In this document: positions 39,001 through 47,710 of the stretch, piece after piece
Position numbering within the stretch: position 1 is the stretch's first letter
How the letters are laid out: each line of letters begins with the position of its first letter
Assembly: GCF_020537505.1 (NCBI RefSeq)
Contig: NZ_JAJBMO010000010.1
Coordinates: forward strand, 48,541-112,540
DNA length: 64,000 nt
Reading direction: 5' to 3'
Source: Blautia glucerasea
GTDB lineage: Bacteria > Bacillota > Clostridia > Lachnospirales > Lachnospiraceae
Notes under the pieces: model-generated
The model's database searches: none
Seen by the model: only the letters and a program-made list of their open reading frames with translations
What the model was told of the DNA's origin: nothing
Translations under genes and position numbers: made by a program

Positions 39001-40549
39001 GATTGACAAATGTGGAAAAACGGTCTGTGATCTTTCCATTTTCCACCAGTACAGCACCAATCTCGATGATCTTACAGGTAAGTGGGGAAAATCCGGTGGT
39101 CTCGATATCAAAAACGACGAATCTTCCATCTAAGAACTGTCCCTTAGGGTTGGTGACCATACCTTTCAGATCGTCTACCAGGTAGGCTTCCATACCGTAA
39201 AGCACCTTGAAGTCAGAGTCTTTTGGTACACAGCCGCCCCATGCATCAAAGCAGTGGTTTGCCTCCGGGAACGCCTGTACCACACCATGGTCTGTGATGG
39301 CAATGGCAGGATGTCCCCACTCATAGGCACGTTTTACCAGGGCCTTAGCCTCCGTTACACCATCCATGTCGCTCATCTTGGTATGACAGTGAAGCTCCAC
39401 ACGTTTCTGTGGACTGGTATCTACCCTTGAGCTACGGAAATCGGAAATTTTCTTAATTCCGGAAATAGAGCCGATGGTCAGCTCCCCGTCGAAACGGTCG
39501 ATGGAAGTGACTCCTTTGATTTTCAGGAAGGCGCCTTTTTTCACATGTTCTTTGATCTCCGGCACCTGCTCGTTGCGCAGGAACATTTTCACTGTGATGG
39601 AATCTGTGAAATCTGTAACCGGAAAGATCAGGATGGTCTTTTCGTTTCGGATTTCCCTTGCTTCCACATCCATAACCTGGCAGCGAATGATCACCTCTCC
39701 CATTTCCTGTACAATATTTTCCAGTGGAATTGGCTCGTCCTCGAAATCCCTTCCATAAATAACATCTGGGTTTGGATCCTTTCGGAAGCCTCCACGGAAA
39801 TCGCCCCATTTTCCCTTCTTCTCGAATGGCTTTTTCTCGAAAGGCTTCTTTTCCTGGGCTGCAGCTTTTTTCTCCGTCTTGGCAGCGGCGGTCTTGCCCT
39901 CTGCTTCCCCTTTTCCAGCTTTTTTCTCTGCCGCAGGAGCCGGTGCCACCCCTTCTCCTTCTGTGGAAAGCTTGGCGTGCTTCAGCACATTTGCCACTTC
40001 CTGGCGGATCTGAATGGCCGCATTCTTGCGGTATTTGCTCTCCTCCGTCTGTACATAATCCATGGAAACCTTCAGGTCCATTCCGCAACGCTCGCAGAAT
40101 ACCTTATGAAGGTATTCGATCAGGATCTCGCTTTTCTGTCTGGAGATCACAGAATCCGGGAGCACCATGTTCAGGCAGTCATCCTCTGGAAACGTGATCT
40201 GGGCCTGTTTGAACAGGTTGTACTCCAGCATATTATAATTGCGAAGCTCCAGCTCCATACTGGAGCGGTAGGTATCCAGGAAATTCTTCGGCGTGTACTG
40301 TCTGGACAAATGAAACTTCTCGATTACCTTCACACTTACCTCAAGTCCTGGAAAGCATTGTCTCTTGATCTGCTCTTCCAGGCTGAAAATGTGCTTTTTG
40401 TGGATCCAGCGGTCGCTTCTTAAGTAGACGCGGACACAGGTTTTGGCTGAGTTACAGGCTACTTTGGTGACGATCACATCTTCCAGAAGTTCACTTAATT
40501 CCTGTTTCAGTTTTAAGCTTGGAAATACGTCAAAAAATTCTTTTTCCAT
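36026..40549 (-). CDS. polC: DNA polymerase III alpha subunit, PolC type
   Basis: 1507 aa. Main replicative polymerase of low-GC Gram-positives. Order: N-terminal domains (1-195), a Lys/Ala-rich low-complexity insert (about 200-255: EKKAGKGEAEGKTAAAK, EKKPFEKKPFEKK), an OB fold (285-370), PHP start VELHCHTKMSDMDG (about 384), DEDD exonuclease inserted in PHP (FVVFDIETTGFSP, about 477; VAHNADFDMSF), then polymerase with a zinc site (CPNPECKYSDFD, ICPKCGTRM) and palm PDIDLNFSGEYQ. The basic insert is not a fixed part of PolC. It follows ispG by 28 bp, so both may share a transcript. Confidence 0.97.
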   Translation of the reverse strand: MEKEFFDVFPSLKLKQELSELLEDVIVTKVACNSAKTCVRVYLRSDRWIHKKHIFSLEEQIKRQCFPGLEVSVKVIEKFHLSRQYTPKNFLDTYRSSMELELRNYNMLEYNLFKQAQITFPEDDCLNMVLPDSVISRQKSEILIEYLHKVFCERCGMDLKVSMDYVQTEESKYRKNAAIQIRQEVANVLKHAKLSTEGEGVAPAPAAEKKAGKGEAEGKTAAAKTEKKAAAQEKKPFEKKPFEKKGKWGDFRGGFRKDPNPDVIYGRDFEDEPIPLENIVQEMGEVIIRCQVMDVEAREIRNEKTILIFPVTDFTDSITVKMFLRNEQVPEIKEHVKKGAFLKIKGVTSIDRFDGELTIGSISGIKKISDFRSSRVDTSPQKRVELHCHTKMSDMDGVTEAKALVKRAYEWGHPAIAITDHGVVQAFPEANHCFDAWGGCVPKDSDFKVLYGMEAYLVDDLKGMVTNPKGQFLDGRFVVFDIETTGFSPLTCKIIEIGAVLVENGKITDRFSTFVNPQVPIPFRIEQLTSINDSMVMDARPIEEILPEFLKFCEGATMVAHNADFDMSFIIENCNRMGIPNDFTYVDTVGMARFLLPSLNRFKLDTVAKAVGVSLDHHHRAVDDAECTARIFEKFVEMCRERDITDVDQLNEQGKISPDTIKKLPTYHAVIFMRNETGRINLYKLVSQSHIKYFNHRPRVPKSVFEAHREGLLIGSACEAGELYQALLRNAPEQEIARLVSFYDYLEIQPLGNNMFMIEDEKNDTIHSKEDLIEINKKIVKLGEQFHKPVVATCDVHFMDPQDEIYRRIIMAGSGFKDADNQAPLYLRTTEEMLEEFSYLGSEKAEEVVITNTVKIADMIEKMSPIHPDKYPPVIENSDQDLKDMCFQKAHEMYGEVLPKIVEERLDKELNSIISNGYAVMYIIAQKLVWKSNADGYLVGSRGSVGSSLAATMSGITEVNPLPPHYLCPNPECKYSDFDSPEIKKFAGMAGCDMPDRICPKCGTRMTKQGFDIPFETFLGFKGDKEPDIDLNFSGEYQSNAHHYTEVIFGKGQTFKAGTIGTLADKTAFGYVKNYFEERGQHKRSCEINRIVQGCTGIRRSTGQHPGGIIVLPMGEEIEKFTPVQYPANDSSSGFITTHFDYHSIDGNLLKLDILGHDDPTMIRTLEDMTDLNAREVPLDDKAVMSLFASTEALGIEPKDIGGCKLGCLGIPEFGTDFAMQMLIDTKPKYFSDLIRIAGLSHGTDVWLGNAQTLIEEGKATISTAICTRDDIMIYLIGQGVESGLAFTIMESVRKGKGLRDEWITTMKEHGVPDWYIWSCKKIKYMFPKAHAAAYVMMAYRIAWFKVFQPLAYYGAYFSIRATAFSYELMCMGKEKLEFYMAEIRKKGDTASKKEQDTLKDMRIVQEMYARGYDFMPIDIYRAKAHRFQIIEGRLMPSIDSIEGLGDKAADAVVDAAVQGRFLSKDDFRDRTKVSKTVIDLMDKLGLFGDIPQSNQISLFDFSTNAG

Positions 40550-40577
40550 TTATAAAATATACACCTTCTGTTTGTTA

Positions 40578-41648
40578 TTACTCCTGAGTCTTATTGTTAT
40601 CCCAATTCATCAATTCTTCTCTCAAAGTATCCAACAGCTGATCCTCCGGTACCTTCTTCACAATCTCGCCGCCTTTGATCAGAAGACCTACGCCTACACC
40701 ACCTGCGATTCCGATATCTGCCTCTTTCGCTTCTCCTGGTCCATTTACCACGCAGCCCATAACGGCAACCTTAATGTCAAGAGGGATATCCTGCACCATA
40801 GTTTCAACTTTATTGGCAAGACCGATCAGATCGATCTGGGTACGGCCGCAGGTTGGACAGGAAACGACTTCCACGCCTCCTTTGCGGAGTCCAAGGGTTT
40901 TCAGAATACGTTTGGCGGATTTTACCTCCTCAAGAGGAGCACCGGTCAGGGAAACACGGATGGTGTCACCGATTCCCTGATATAAAATAATGCCAAGTCC
41001 CATAGCGGATTTGATATTACCGGAATAAAGGGTTCCCGCCTCTGTAATTCCCACGTGGAGCGGATAATTGGTCTGTTTTGCGATCAGCTCGTGAGCCTTG
41101 GCGCACATCATAACATCAGAAGATTTGATGCTGATCACCAGATTGCTGTACCCCAGTTCTTCGATAATATGCACCTTGTCAAGAGCACTTTCTACCAGGC
41201 CTTCTGCCGTAACACCGTGATATTTCTCCACCAGCTCTTTTTCCAGGGAACCGCTGTTTACCCCTACACGGATAGGAATATTACGCTCTTTTGCCACATC
41301 CACGACGGCTTTGATCCGCTCTGTGCTTCCAATATTTCCTGGATTGATGCGGATCTTGTCAGCACCGTTTTCCATGGCTGCAATGGCAAGACGGTAATCA
41401 AAATGAATGTCTGCTACCAGAGGAATGTGGATCTGCTTTTTGATCTCTTTCAGGGCTTTGGCAGCTTCCATGGTGGGTACGGCGCAGCGGATAATGTCGC
41501 AGCCTGCTGCTTCCAGGGCAAGGATCTGTTCTACAGTTGCCTGTACATCTTCTGTTTTTGTATTGGTCATGGACTGGATCAGGATAGGGTTCCCGCCTCC
41601 AATCTTTTTATTTCCTATCTGGATCACTTTGGTATGGTCTCTGTACAT
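40578..41648 (-). CDS. ispG: 4-hydroxy-3-methylbut-2-enyl diphosphate synthase (flavodoxin/ferredoxin)
   Basis: 356 aa. Penultimate step of the MEP isoprenoid pathway. TIM barrel with IQSMTNTKTEDVQATVEQI, RINPGNIGS and NSGSLEKEL, then the 4Fe-4S half: SCPTCGRTQIDL and MGCVVNGPGEAKEADIG hold the cluster cysteines. GAGGAAC lies before ATG 41648. In many relatives ispG follows cdsA-dxr-rseP; here a terminated telA gene is upstream and polC downstream. Confidence 0.95.
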   Translation of the reverse strand: MYRDHTKVIQIGNKKIGGGNPILIQSMTNTKTEDVQATVEQILALEAAGCDIIRCAVPTMEAAKALKEIKKQIHIPLVADIHFDYRLAIAAMENGADKIRINPGNIGSTERIKAVVDVAKERNIPIRVGVNSGSLEKELVEKYHGVTAEGLVESALDKVHIIEELGYSNLVISIKSSDVMMCAKAHELIAKQTNYPLHVGITEAGTLYSGNIKSAMGLGIILYQGIGDTIRVSLTGAPLEEVKSAKRILKTLGLRKGGVEVVSCPTCGRTQIDLIGLANKVETMVQDIPLDIKVAVMGCVVNGPGEAKEADIGIAGGVGVGLLIKGGEIVKKVPEDQLLDTLREELMNWDNNKTQE

Positions 41649-41690
41649 ACGTAGTTCCTCACATTTCTTCTATATTTAAAGGGCACAAAA

Positions 41691-41709
41691 GGGATGTCTG
41701 TGACACCCC
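41691..41709 (-). terminator. telA terminator
   Basis: GGGATGTC/GACACCCC hairpin with a 3 nt loop, 13 bp after the telA stop; the minus strand continues CCCTTTTGTG. Confidence 0.65.
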
Positions 41710-41722
41710 TGCTTTTTTCAAT

Positions 41723-42874
41723 TTAATGCTGGATTTCCAACAATTTATTCTTCAAATCTTCTTCCATCTTGCGCATTTCCAGTTCTGCCTGGGCTCTCTT
41801 GGCGCGTCCCTCCTTCTGGATGTTCATAACGTCATCCAAAGTGGCGATCAGCTCCTGGTTGGTCTGCTTCAGGGTCTCAATGTCCACAATTCCACGCTCG
41901 GATTCCCTGGCGGTCTCTGTGGATGCAAGGTGAAGCGCCTCCGCATTCTTCTTCAGAAGCTCATTGGTCAGGTCTGTTACCTGGCGCTGGGCCTGGGCCG
42001 CTTCTGTGGAATGGGCGATTCCAAGTGCCAGCACCATCTGGCTCTTCCAAAGCGGAATGGTATTTACAATAGTTGTCTGGATTTTTTCCACCATAAGGGT
42101 ATCATTGTTCTGAACCAGACGGATCTGCGGCGCTGTCTGCAGGGAAATGGTTCTGGTCAGTTCCAGATCATGAAGCTTCTTTTCAAAACGGTTGCATTTG
42201 CTGTCCAGATCTTTGGCTTCCTGGGCATCCTCTGGAAGTCCGCTGGCTGCTGCCTTGGCTTCCAGGTCTTTTAACCTGCCTTCCCGTACCTCCTGCAGCT
42301 TTTGTTTTCCAGCAAGAATGTACATGGTAAGTTCTTTATAATAGTTCAGATTCTGGGCATACATTTTCTCCAGAACTGCGGAGTCCTTCATAAGACGCAT
42401 CTGATGATCCTGAAGAGAGGTTGTGATCTTCTGCACATTTACCTCTGCCTTGGCATAACGGTTCTTCATGTTCTCGATCTTATTTCCCTGTTTCTTGAAA
42501 AATCCAAGAAAACCTTTCTCTTCCTCAGCGGCGTCGAAATCCCGGAGTTCCCCCACAACCTGGGTGATCAGGTCTCCTACTTCACCAAGATCCTGTGTGC
42601 GGACATTTTCAAGAGCGGCGTCGGAAAAATCAGCCATTTTCTTCTGGGTTCCGGCACCGTACTGAAGGATCTGGCTGGTATTCTCAATGTCGATCTTCTT
42701 AGCAAAGCTGTCTACCATCTGCTGCTCTTCCGGGGAAAGAACGGTCTGCTCCATCTCCTTTTTCACAGCTTCTACCTCCGGCTGTACGGTCACCTCTGCC
42801 TTCGGCTCATCCAGAACCGGCTCCAATGTCAGTGTAGGTGTGTTATCTTCAAAACCTGTAAATTCGTTTCCCAT
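41723..42874 (-). CDS. TelA/YaaN family toxic anion resistance protein
   Basis: 383 aa, almost wholly helical. After a disordered acidic start (TLTLEPVLDEPKAEVTVQPE) come family segments such as DFSDAALENVRTQDLGEVGDLI, GFLGFFKKQGNKIENMKNRY, NLNYYKELTMYILAGKQKL and VNTIPLWKSQMVLALGIAHS. TelA proteins are linked to tellurite and wall stress tolerance, mechanism unknown. ATG 42874 has AGGAGG; the frame can be extended upstream to 42973 but that part lacks family similarity. The partner XpaC gene ends 103 bp upstream, the classical pair. Confidence 0.88.
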   Translation of the reverse strand: MGNEFTGFEDNTPTLTLEPVLDEPKAEVTVQPEVEAVKKEMEQTVLSPEEQQMVDSFAKKIDIENTSQILQYGAGTQKKMADFSDAALENVRTQDLGEVGDLITQVVGELRDFDAAEEEKGFLGFFKKQGNKIENMKNRYAKAEVNVQKITTSLQDHQMRLMKDSAVLEKMYAQNLNYYKELTMYILAGKQKLQEVREGRLKDLEAKAAASGLPEDAQEAKDLDSKCNRFEKKLHDLELTRTISLQTAPQIRLVQNNDTLMVEKIQTTIVNTIPLWKSQMVLALGIAHSTEAAQAQRQVTDLTNELLKKNAEALHLASTETARESERGIVDIETLKQTNQELIATLDDVMNIQKEGRAKRAQAELEMRKMEEDLKNKLLEIQH

Positions 42875-42977
42875 AGCATCCTCCTTGTGTATAGGTCTGC
42901 CAGGATTTACCAGCAGACATTCGTTGTTTCGTAACTGCTGAATGTATTCGTAATCCAGGCTTACGCCCGGCAATCTA

Positions 42978-44390
42978 CTAAACTTGTTTGTTTTTTCCAG
43001 CTTCTCTTCTCATGCGGGTAAGCTCATCTTCCGTCAGCCCTTCCTGTGCCAGAACTGTATTCAGCACAGAAATGTCACTGGATACATCTATGGCAGTATC
43101 CTCAAATATGGAATCCAGAAGCTTCTCAAAAGCCACATTCAGGGTATCGATAGTCTCCTCAATTTCTTTCTTGGAGGAAGTAATATTCTCTCCCTGAACC
43201 GGCTGACTGTCCATCTCTTCATAAGCATTCAGAAGTTTCACGGTCATTGGAAGATAATAATCCATAAGACGGTTCAGATCCGGAATGACCTCCGGGTGTG
43301 CCTTGGCCCGTTCAAAAATCTTCGCTATGATCAGTTCCATGCGGGAGATTTTTCTGGAAATCTCTTCTCCTGGAATGGCATCATTGCTACGGCGGATCTT
43401 GTAAAGGAATTCGTTTCCCTTGTCCAGAACCTGCTGCACTTCCGGGGAAAGCTTCGCTCTCTCATCTGCCTCCATCCGCGCCCGGGTGTCTGCCTCTTCA
43501 CGCAGTCTATTTTCCTGGCGATTTCTTTCCTCTGCCTGCTGACGAAGCACTGCCTCCTGGCGGTCTCTTTCTTCTAACTGCTTCTGGGTGCTTACGTACT
43601 GGTCATAGGTTTCATTGCTTGTGATCAGGCAGGTCTCCTGTTTATCAACATGTCCCTGCAAAAACCAGCCTTTGCTGATCATACGTTTGATATCTTTTTT
43701 TACAAATTTCACCGGCTTTCCAACGGCCTGGGCCAGTTGCTGGAAATTACAGTAGGTATGGCAGCCAAGAGCCTTAATGTATTTGCTGCGGCGGCTTAAA
43801 CTGGTAAGGCTGGTACAGCCCTGGCTGAGAAGGACTCCACTAGCAGCCGTAAATACAGCTAATACAGCAGAAAGTCCAAGCATACCACTGTTACCAAAAC
43901 CTGCTCCAATTCCACCAACCACCATTGTGGCAATTCCAAAGGTTCCGGTAAAAATCCCACCAAACACAGTCTTCAGAATCCCTTTTACCTTAATCCCATT
44001 GGCCGGGGAATACAGCGCCAGATTTGTATTTTGTCCAGCAGCATCTTGTCTGCCGGAGCCAAAGTTCTGTGAATTCCCATTCCGTGAATTCTTCCCTTTC
44101 GCGCCAGCATATCCCTGATAACCAGTTCCCTGTCCATTCCCATCCTTCTGAAAATCCCAGGACCGGTTCTTCCTGTAATCATAAGAGCCGCCGCTGCGGT
44201 AATTGGTGTATTTCCCACTTCCCACCGTATTGTTCAGAGCATCCCGAAGGGCGTCACTTCCATTATCAATGGCCTTATTCAGCGTCTGGTTAATACTCTG
44301 GCTCAGCTTCTGGTAATTTTTCTCATTTATCGCACTGTCGATGATGTCCTGGATCTTGTCTCCAAGCTCATCAAATTCGTTATATCCCAT
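42978..44390 (-). CDS. XpaC-like membrane protein, partner of TelA
   Basis: 470 aa. A flexible Gly/Asn/Ser-rich region (about residues 55-120) follows a helical start (INEKNYQKLSQSINQTLNKA). Two membrane helices lie at about 135-190 (FGGIFTGTFGIATMVVGGIG, MLGLSAVLAVFTAASGVLL). A winged-helix-like segment follows (FQQLAQAVGKPVKFVKKDIKRMISKGWF), then a Glu/Arg-rich coiled coil (about 265-310) and the XpaC domain (EEISRKISRMELIIAKIFE, HPEVIPDLNRLMDYYLPMTVKLL). Genes of this family pair with telA in Firmicutes. GGAGG precedes ATG 44390. Function beyond envelope stress is not known. Confidence 0.82.
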   Translation of the reverse strand: MGYNEFDELGDKIQDIIDSAINEKNYQKLSQSINQTLNKAIDNGSDALRDALNNTVGSGKYTNYRSGGSYDYRKNRSWDFQKDGNGQGTGYQGYAGAKGKNSRNGNSQNFGSGRQDAAGQNTNLALYSPANGIKVKGILKTVFGGIFTGTFGIATMVVGGIGAGFGNSGMLGLSAVLAVFTAASGVLLSQGCTSLTSLSRRSKYIKALGCHTYCNFQQLAQAVGKPVKFVKKDIKRMISKGWFLQGHVDKQETCLITSNETYDQYVSTQKQLEERDRQEAVLRQQAEERNRQENRLREEADTRARMEADERAKLSPEVQQVLDKGNEFLYKIRRSNDAIPGEEISRKISRMELIIAKIFERAKAHPEVIPDLNRLMDYYLPMTVKLLNAYEEMDSQPVQGENITSSKKEIEETIDTLNVAFEKLLDSIFEDTAIDVSSDISVLNTVLAQEGLTEDELTRMRREAGKNKQV

Positions 44391-44539
44391 CTTTTCCTCC
44401 GGATATTTTATTTCATAACGCCTGTTTTATTATTATACAAAAATCCCCTTCAAAAAACAAGACAACATAAAATATAAACACATTATCCTTTTTCGTCATC
44501 TTTTTCACAGGAAAATCACGGAAATTTCTACTTTTCCCA

Positions 44540-44568
44540 TTGAATTTCACACTTAAAAGTTTTACAAT
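44540..44568 (+). promoter_or_regulatory. ilvE promoter
   Basis: TTGAAT (44540-44545), 17 bp, TACAAT (44563-44568). A small hairpin with CGTGG/CCACG arms lies in the leader just before the ribosome binding site. I found no good CodY box here. Confidence 0.6.
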
Positions 44569-44633
44569 AGTAAAAACGTCGTGGATTCATATTCAGAATC
44601 TACCCCAAGAAACCACGCTAGGAGGAAATTGTT

Positions 44634-45659
44634 ATGGAGAAAAAAGACATCGACTGGGGCAACCTGGGCTTTGGCTATGTAAAAACAGATTACCGTTATG
44701 TATCTAATTATAAAGACGGCAAATGGGATGAGGGAGGCCTTACCACAGATGATACCGTTACCATCAGTGAATGTGCAGGCGTTCTTCAGTATGCACAGAC
44801 TGTTTTTGAAGGTATGAAAGCATACACTACAGAAGACGGGCGTATCGTTACTTTCCGTCCTGACCTGAACGGTGAGCGTATGGAGCATTCCGCAGCAAGA
44901 CTGGAGATGCCGGTATTCCCGAAAGACCGTTTTGTTGACGCAGTTGTTCAGACAATTAAAGCAAATGCAGCATATGTTCCGCCATATGGTTCTGGTGCTA
45001 CTTTATATGTACGTCCGTACATGTTCGGAAGCGATGCTGTTATCGGTGTAAAACCAGCTAACGAGTATCAGTTCCGTGTATTTACCACACCTGTTGGACC
45101 ATACTTCAAGGGCGGCGCTAAGCCGATCACAATCCGTGTCAGCGACTTCGACCGTGCTGCACCCAACGGTACCGGTCATATCAAAGCTGGTCTGAACTAC
45201 GCAATGAGCCTTCACGCAATCGTTGATGCCCATAAGAACGGCTTCGATGAGAACATGTATCTTGATTCCAGGACACGTACCAAAGTTGAAGAGACAGGCG
45301 GCGCAAACTTCCTGTTCGTAACAAAAGACGGCAAGGTTGTTACTCCAAAGTCAGACAGCATCCTTCCATCCATCACACGTCGTTCCCTGATCTATGTTGC
45401 TAAGGAATACCTTGGACTTGAGGCAGAGGAAAGAGAAGTATACTTCGACGAAGTGAAAGATTTCGCAGAATGCGGTCTTTGCGGTACAGCTGCTGTTATC
45501 TCTCCTGTTGGAAAGATCTTTGACCACGGCAAAGAGATCTGCTTCCCAAGCGGCATGAACGAGATGGGACCGATCACCAGGAAACTTTATGAGACACTTA
45601 CCGGAATCCAGATGGGCCGTATCCAGGCTCCAGAGGGATGGCTGAAGGTTATCGAATAA
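44634..45659 (+). CDS. ilvE: Branched-chain amino acid aminotransferase
   Basis: 341 aa, PLP-dependent fold type IV, interconverting Val/Leu/Ile and their keto acids. Seen: GLQ-like VLQYAQTVFEGMKAY, ARLEMPVFP, YVRPYMFGSDAVIGVKP, the PLP lysine in GTGHIKAGLNYAMSL (about residue 185), ETGGANFLFV and the phosphate-binding EVKDFAECGLCGTAAVISP. AGGAGGAAATTGTT leads to ATG 44634. It is a single plus-strand gene ended by a strong terminator. Confidence 0.95.
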   Translation: MEKKDIDWGNLGFGYVKTDYRYVSNYKDGKWDEGGLTTDDTVTISECAGVLQYAQTVFEGMKAYTTEDGRIVTFRPDLNGERMEHSAARLEMPVFPKDRFVDAVVQTIKANAAYVPPYGSGATLYVRPYMFGSDAVIGVKPANEYQFRVFTTPVGPYFKGGAKPITIRVSDFDRAAPNGTGHIKAGLNYAMSLHAIVDAHKNGFDENMYLDSRTRTKVEETGGANFLFVTKDGKVVTPKSDSILPSITRRSLIYVAKEYLGLEAEEREVYFDEVKDFAECGLCGTAAVISPVGKIFDHGKEICFPSGMNEMGPITRKLYETLTGIQMGRIQAPEGWLKVIE

Positions 45660-45720
45660 TTTTTCTAAAATTCACATTTTTCGTGTCTTTTTGATATGAA
45701 TATTACACAGCACATAATAG

Positions 45721-45754
45721 AGCTCCGGCATAGCGAAAATGCCGGAGCTTTTTA
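45721..45754 (+). terminator. ilvE terminator
   Basis: AGCTCCGGCA/TGCCGGAGCT, perfect 10 bp stem with a 9 nt loop, then TTTTTATAT. Confidence 0.92.
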
Positions 45755-45763
45755 TATATCTGC

Positions 45764-45889
45764 CCAGCCTGCGTGCAGGATTTTCCGCCTGCGGCTGGCC
45801 GCTTCCAGCGGCATCTTACGTTCCGCTGCGGTACAAGCCTGTCCGGTAGGGCTTTTTGTGTAATAGGAAATTCCTACAGAATTTCCTAT
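45764..45889. repeat. Palindromic intergenic element, copy G, and adjacent perfect hairpin
   Basis: Starts 10 bp after the ilvE terminator. Contains CCTGCGTGCAGG (45769-45780) and GCCGCTTCCAGCGGC (about 45798-45812). A perfect 11 bp hairpin ATAGGAAATTC/GAATTTCCTAT lies at 45863-45889. GC-rich compared with its surroundings. Its place after a terminator matches elements A, B, C, E and F, but the primary sequence match is weak. Confidence 0.45.
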
Positions 45890-45895
45890 ATAAAA

Positions 45896-45932
45896 AATCA
45901 GCTCCACCACAATGGCAGAACTGACTTTTTAG
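45896..45932 (-). terminator. folA terminator
   Basis: Minus-strand TCAGTTCTGCC, ATTG, TGGTGGAGCTGA forms an imperfect hairpin followed by TTTTTTA, about 20 bp after the folA stop. Confidence 0.65.
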
Positions 45933-45954
45933 AAAACATTTTATGTTTTCCCAA

Positions 45955-46446
45955 TTATTTATTTCTCTCATATCTCACAAACTTATATTCCAGGTCGAAA
46001 TAAGTCTGTTCTTCGCTCTCGGCTGCTACATGCCATTCCGGGTCTTCATCCAGATTTGGGAAATAGCTGTCTGCGATGTAAGCGAAATCAATCTTGGTAA
46101 CCTGAGCCACGTCACAATACGGAAGAAGCTGTTTGTAAATGGTGTCACCGCCAATGCAGTATACATCTTCTGCCGGATATTTCTTCAGTTCTTCCATCAG
46201 TTCTTCAATAGAATGAACGATAATAGCATCTTTCACTTTATAGTTCTGGTTTCTGGTAAGAACGATATTGGTGCGGTTTTTCAACGGAAGTCCTCCTGGA
46301 AAGCTTTCCAGAGTTTTTCTTCCCATCACACACACCTTGCCGGTGGTCTCCTGGCGGAACATTTTCATATCTGCCGGGATACTTACCAGAAGCTTATTGT
46401 CTTTTCCAATTCCCCAGTTTTTGTCTGCCGCTACGATAATTTTCAT
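45955..46446 (-). CDS. folA: Dihydrofolate reductase
   Basis: 163 aa. Reduces dihydrofolate, regenerating the cofactor used up by thymidylate synthase. Features: IIVAADKNWGIGKDNKLLVSIPADMK with the folate-binding loop, VCVMGRKTLESFPGGLPLKNR, DVYCIGGDTIYKQLLPYCD and a C-terminal YFDLEYKFVRYER. ATG 46446 has AAAGGAG and matches the family start; the nine-residue extension is rejected. It lies 164 bp downstream of thyA on the same strand, the expected pairing. Confidence 0.95.
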   Translation of the reverse strand: MKIIVAADKNWGIGKDNKLLVSIPADMKMFRQETTGKVCVMGRKTLESFPGGLPLKNRTNIVLTRNQNYKVKDAIIVHSIEELMEELKKYPAEDVYCIGGDTIYKQLLPYCDVAQVTKIDFAYIADSYFPNLDEDPEWHVAAESEEQTYFDLEYKFVRYERNK

Positions 46447-46610
46447 TTTTATATTCTCCTTTACACGGTGCATGAATTCACGCTATCCAAGCTTAAATAT
46501 ATGCTGTATTGGCATATATCTCCGAAAACATCAATCAATTTATAATACCCACCGCTTAATATTCCCTACATAAACTGTTGCCAAAACATTACTTCTCATT
46601 TACTCCATAC

Positions 46611-47459
46611 TCAGATTGCGATAGGAATATTCTTAATCTGCGGCCAGGTCTGGTAATTCTCCACGATCAGGTCATCTGTGGTAAAATCGTAGAAATTCTT
46701 CACATCCGGGTTCAGTTTCACAGTCGGTGCCGGATATGGGGTTCTGGAAATCAGCTCCTTGATAACCGGAACATGTCTGTCATAAATATGGCAGTCTGCG
46801 ATTACATGCACCAACTCACCTGCTTCCATGTCACAGCACTGTGCGATCATCATCAACAGCAGGGAATACTGGCATACATTCCAGTTATTAGCCGCCAGGA
46901 TATCCTGGGAGCGCTGGTTCAAAATGGCATTTAAGGTCAGCTTGTCCTTTCCAGGCTCCTTTGTTACATTGAAGGTCATAGAGTAAGCACATGGGTAAAG
47001 ATTCATCTCATGAAGATCTTCATGCACATAAATATTGGTCATAATACGGCGGCTGTATGGATTATTTTTCAGATCATAAAGAACACGGTCCACCTGATCC
47101 ATCATGCCTTCTTTGTACTGATGCTTCACACCCAGCTGATAACCATACGCTTTTCCAATGGAGCCATCCTCGTCGGCCCAGCTGTCCCAGATATGGCTGT
47201 GAAGGTCATGAATGTTGTTTGATTTCTTCTGCCAGATCCAGAGAATCTCATCCATGGCGCTTTTTAATGCAGTCTTACGAAGGGTCAGCGCTGGAAATTC
47301 CTTTCTCAGATCATAACGGTTCACAACACCAAAACGTTTGATCGTATAAGCAGAAGTGCCATCCTCCCACACCGGACGGACTTTCTCCCCTTCTGTACTG
47401 GTTCCGTTCTCAATTACGTCTTTACACATATCTATAAAAATATAATCAGCTAAACTCAT
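46611..47459 (-). CDS. thyA: Thymidylate synthase
   Basis: 282 aa. Methylates dUMP to dTMP with methylene-tetrahydrofolate. Seen: RKTALKSAMDEILWIWQKKSN, HIWDSWADEDGSIGKAYGYQ, RRIMTNIYVHEDLHEM, the active-site Cys in NLYPCAYSMTF, and LNQRSQDILAANNWNVCQYSLL. The long Asn/His-containing insert variants point to the clostridial subtype rather than the E. coli type. ATG 47459 has AGGA/GGACAGG ahead; an upstream extension to 47537 lacks similarity. Confidence 0.94.
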   Translation of the reverse strand: MSLADYIFIDMCKDVIENGTSTEGEKVRPVWEDGTSAYTIKRFGVVNRYDLRKEFPALTLRKTALKSAMDEILWIWQKKSNNIHDLHSHIWDSWADEDGSIGKAYGYQLGVKHQYKEGMMDQVDRVLYDLKNNPYSRRIMTNIYVHEDLHEMNLYPCAYSMTFNVTKEPGKDKLTLNAILNQRSQDILAANNWNVCQYSLLLMMIAQCCDMEAGELVHVIADCHIYDRHVPVIKELISRTPYPAPTVKLNPDVKNFYDFTTDDLIVENYQTWPQIKNIPIAI

Positions 47460-47674
47460 ACCTGTCCTTTTCCTCCTGGTCTCCATTGTGCGTTCTTTAT
47501 AGCAGCACGATACCCGTCTGCCAGAGCCTCTCCCCATCAGGTATCCCGCTGCTTTTCATACTTCAACAATTTTAGCATAGATTCCTGTAAATAACAAGTT
47601 CTTTGCTCTCCTGTCTCCCTCCTGGTTGCTCTGGTTTTGTTGTTTTTTCAAGGCCTTGTCAAATCACCTTTTTC

Positions 47675-47703
47675 TTTACAATCTCATTTTCCCATGTTAT
47701 AGT
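47675..47703 (+). promoter_or_regulatory. Predicted promoter of the VanZ-like gene
   Basis: TTTACA (47675-47680), 17 bp, TATAGT (47698-47703). Transcription would begin at about 47709-47711, at the ATG itself. Confidence 0.5.
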
Positions 47704-47710
47704 AAACCCC

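Noticed and set aside
44450..44633. CodY box or T-box in the ilvE leader
   Set aside because: Only loose TTTTTC/GAAAAT half-sites with wrong spacing are present, and there is no T-box core sequence.
47603..47710. Longer N-terminus for the VanZ-like protein from ATG 47603
   Set aside because: The extra 36 residues cross the predicted promoter, lack a ribosome binding site and do not resemble the family start.
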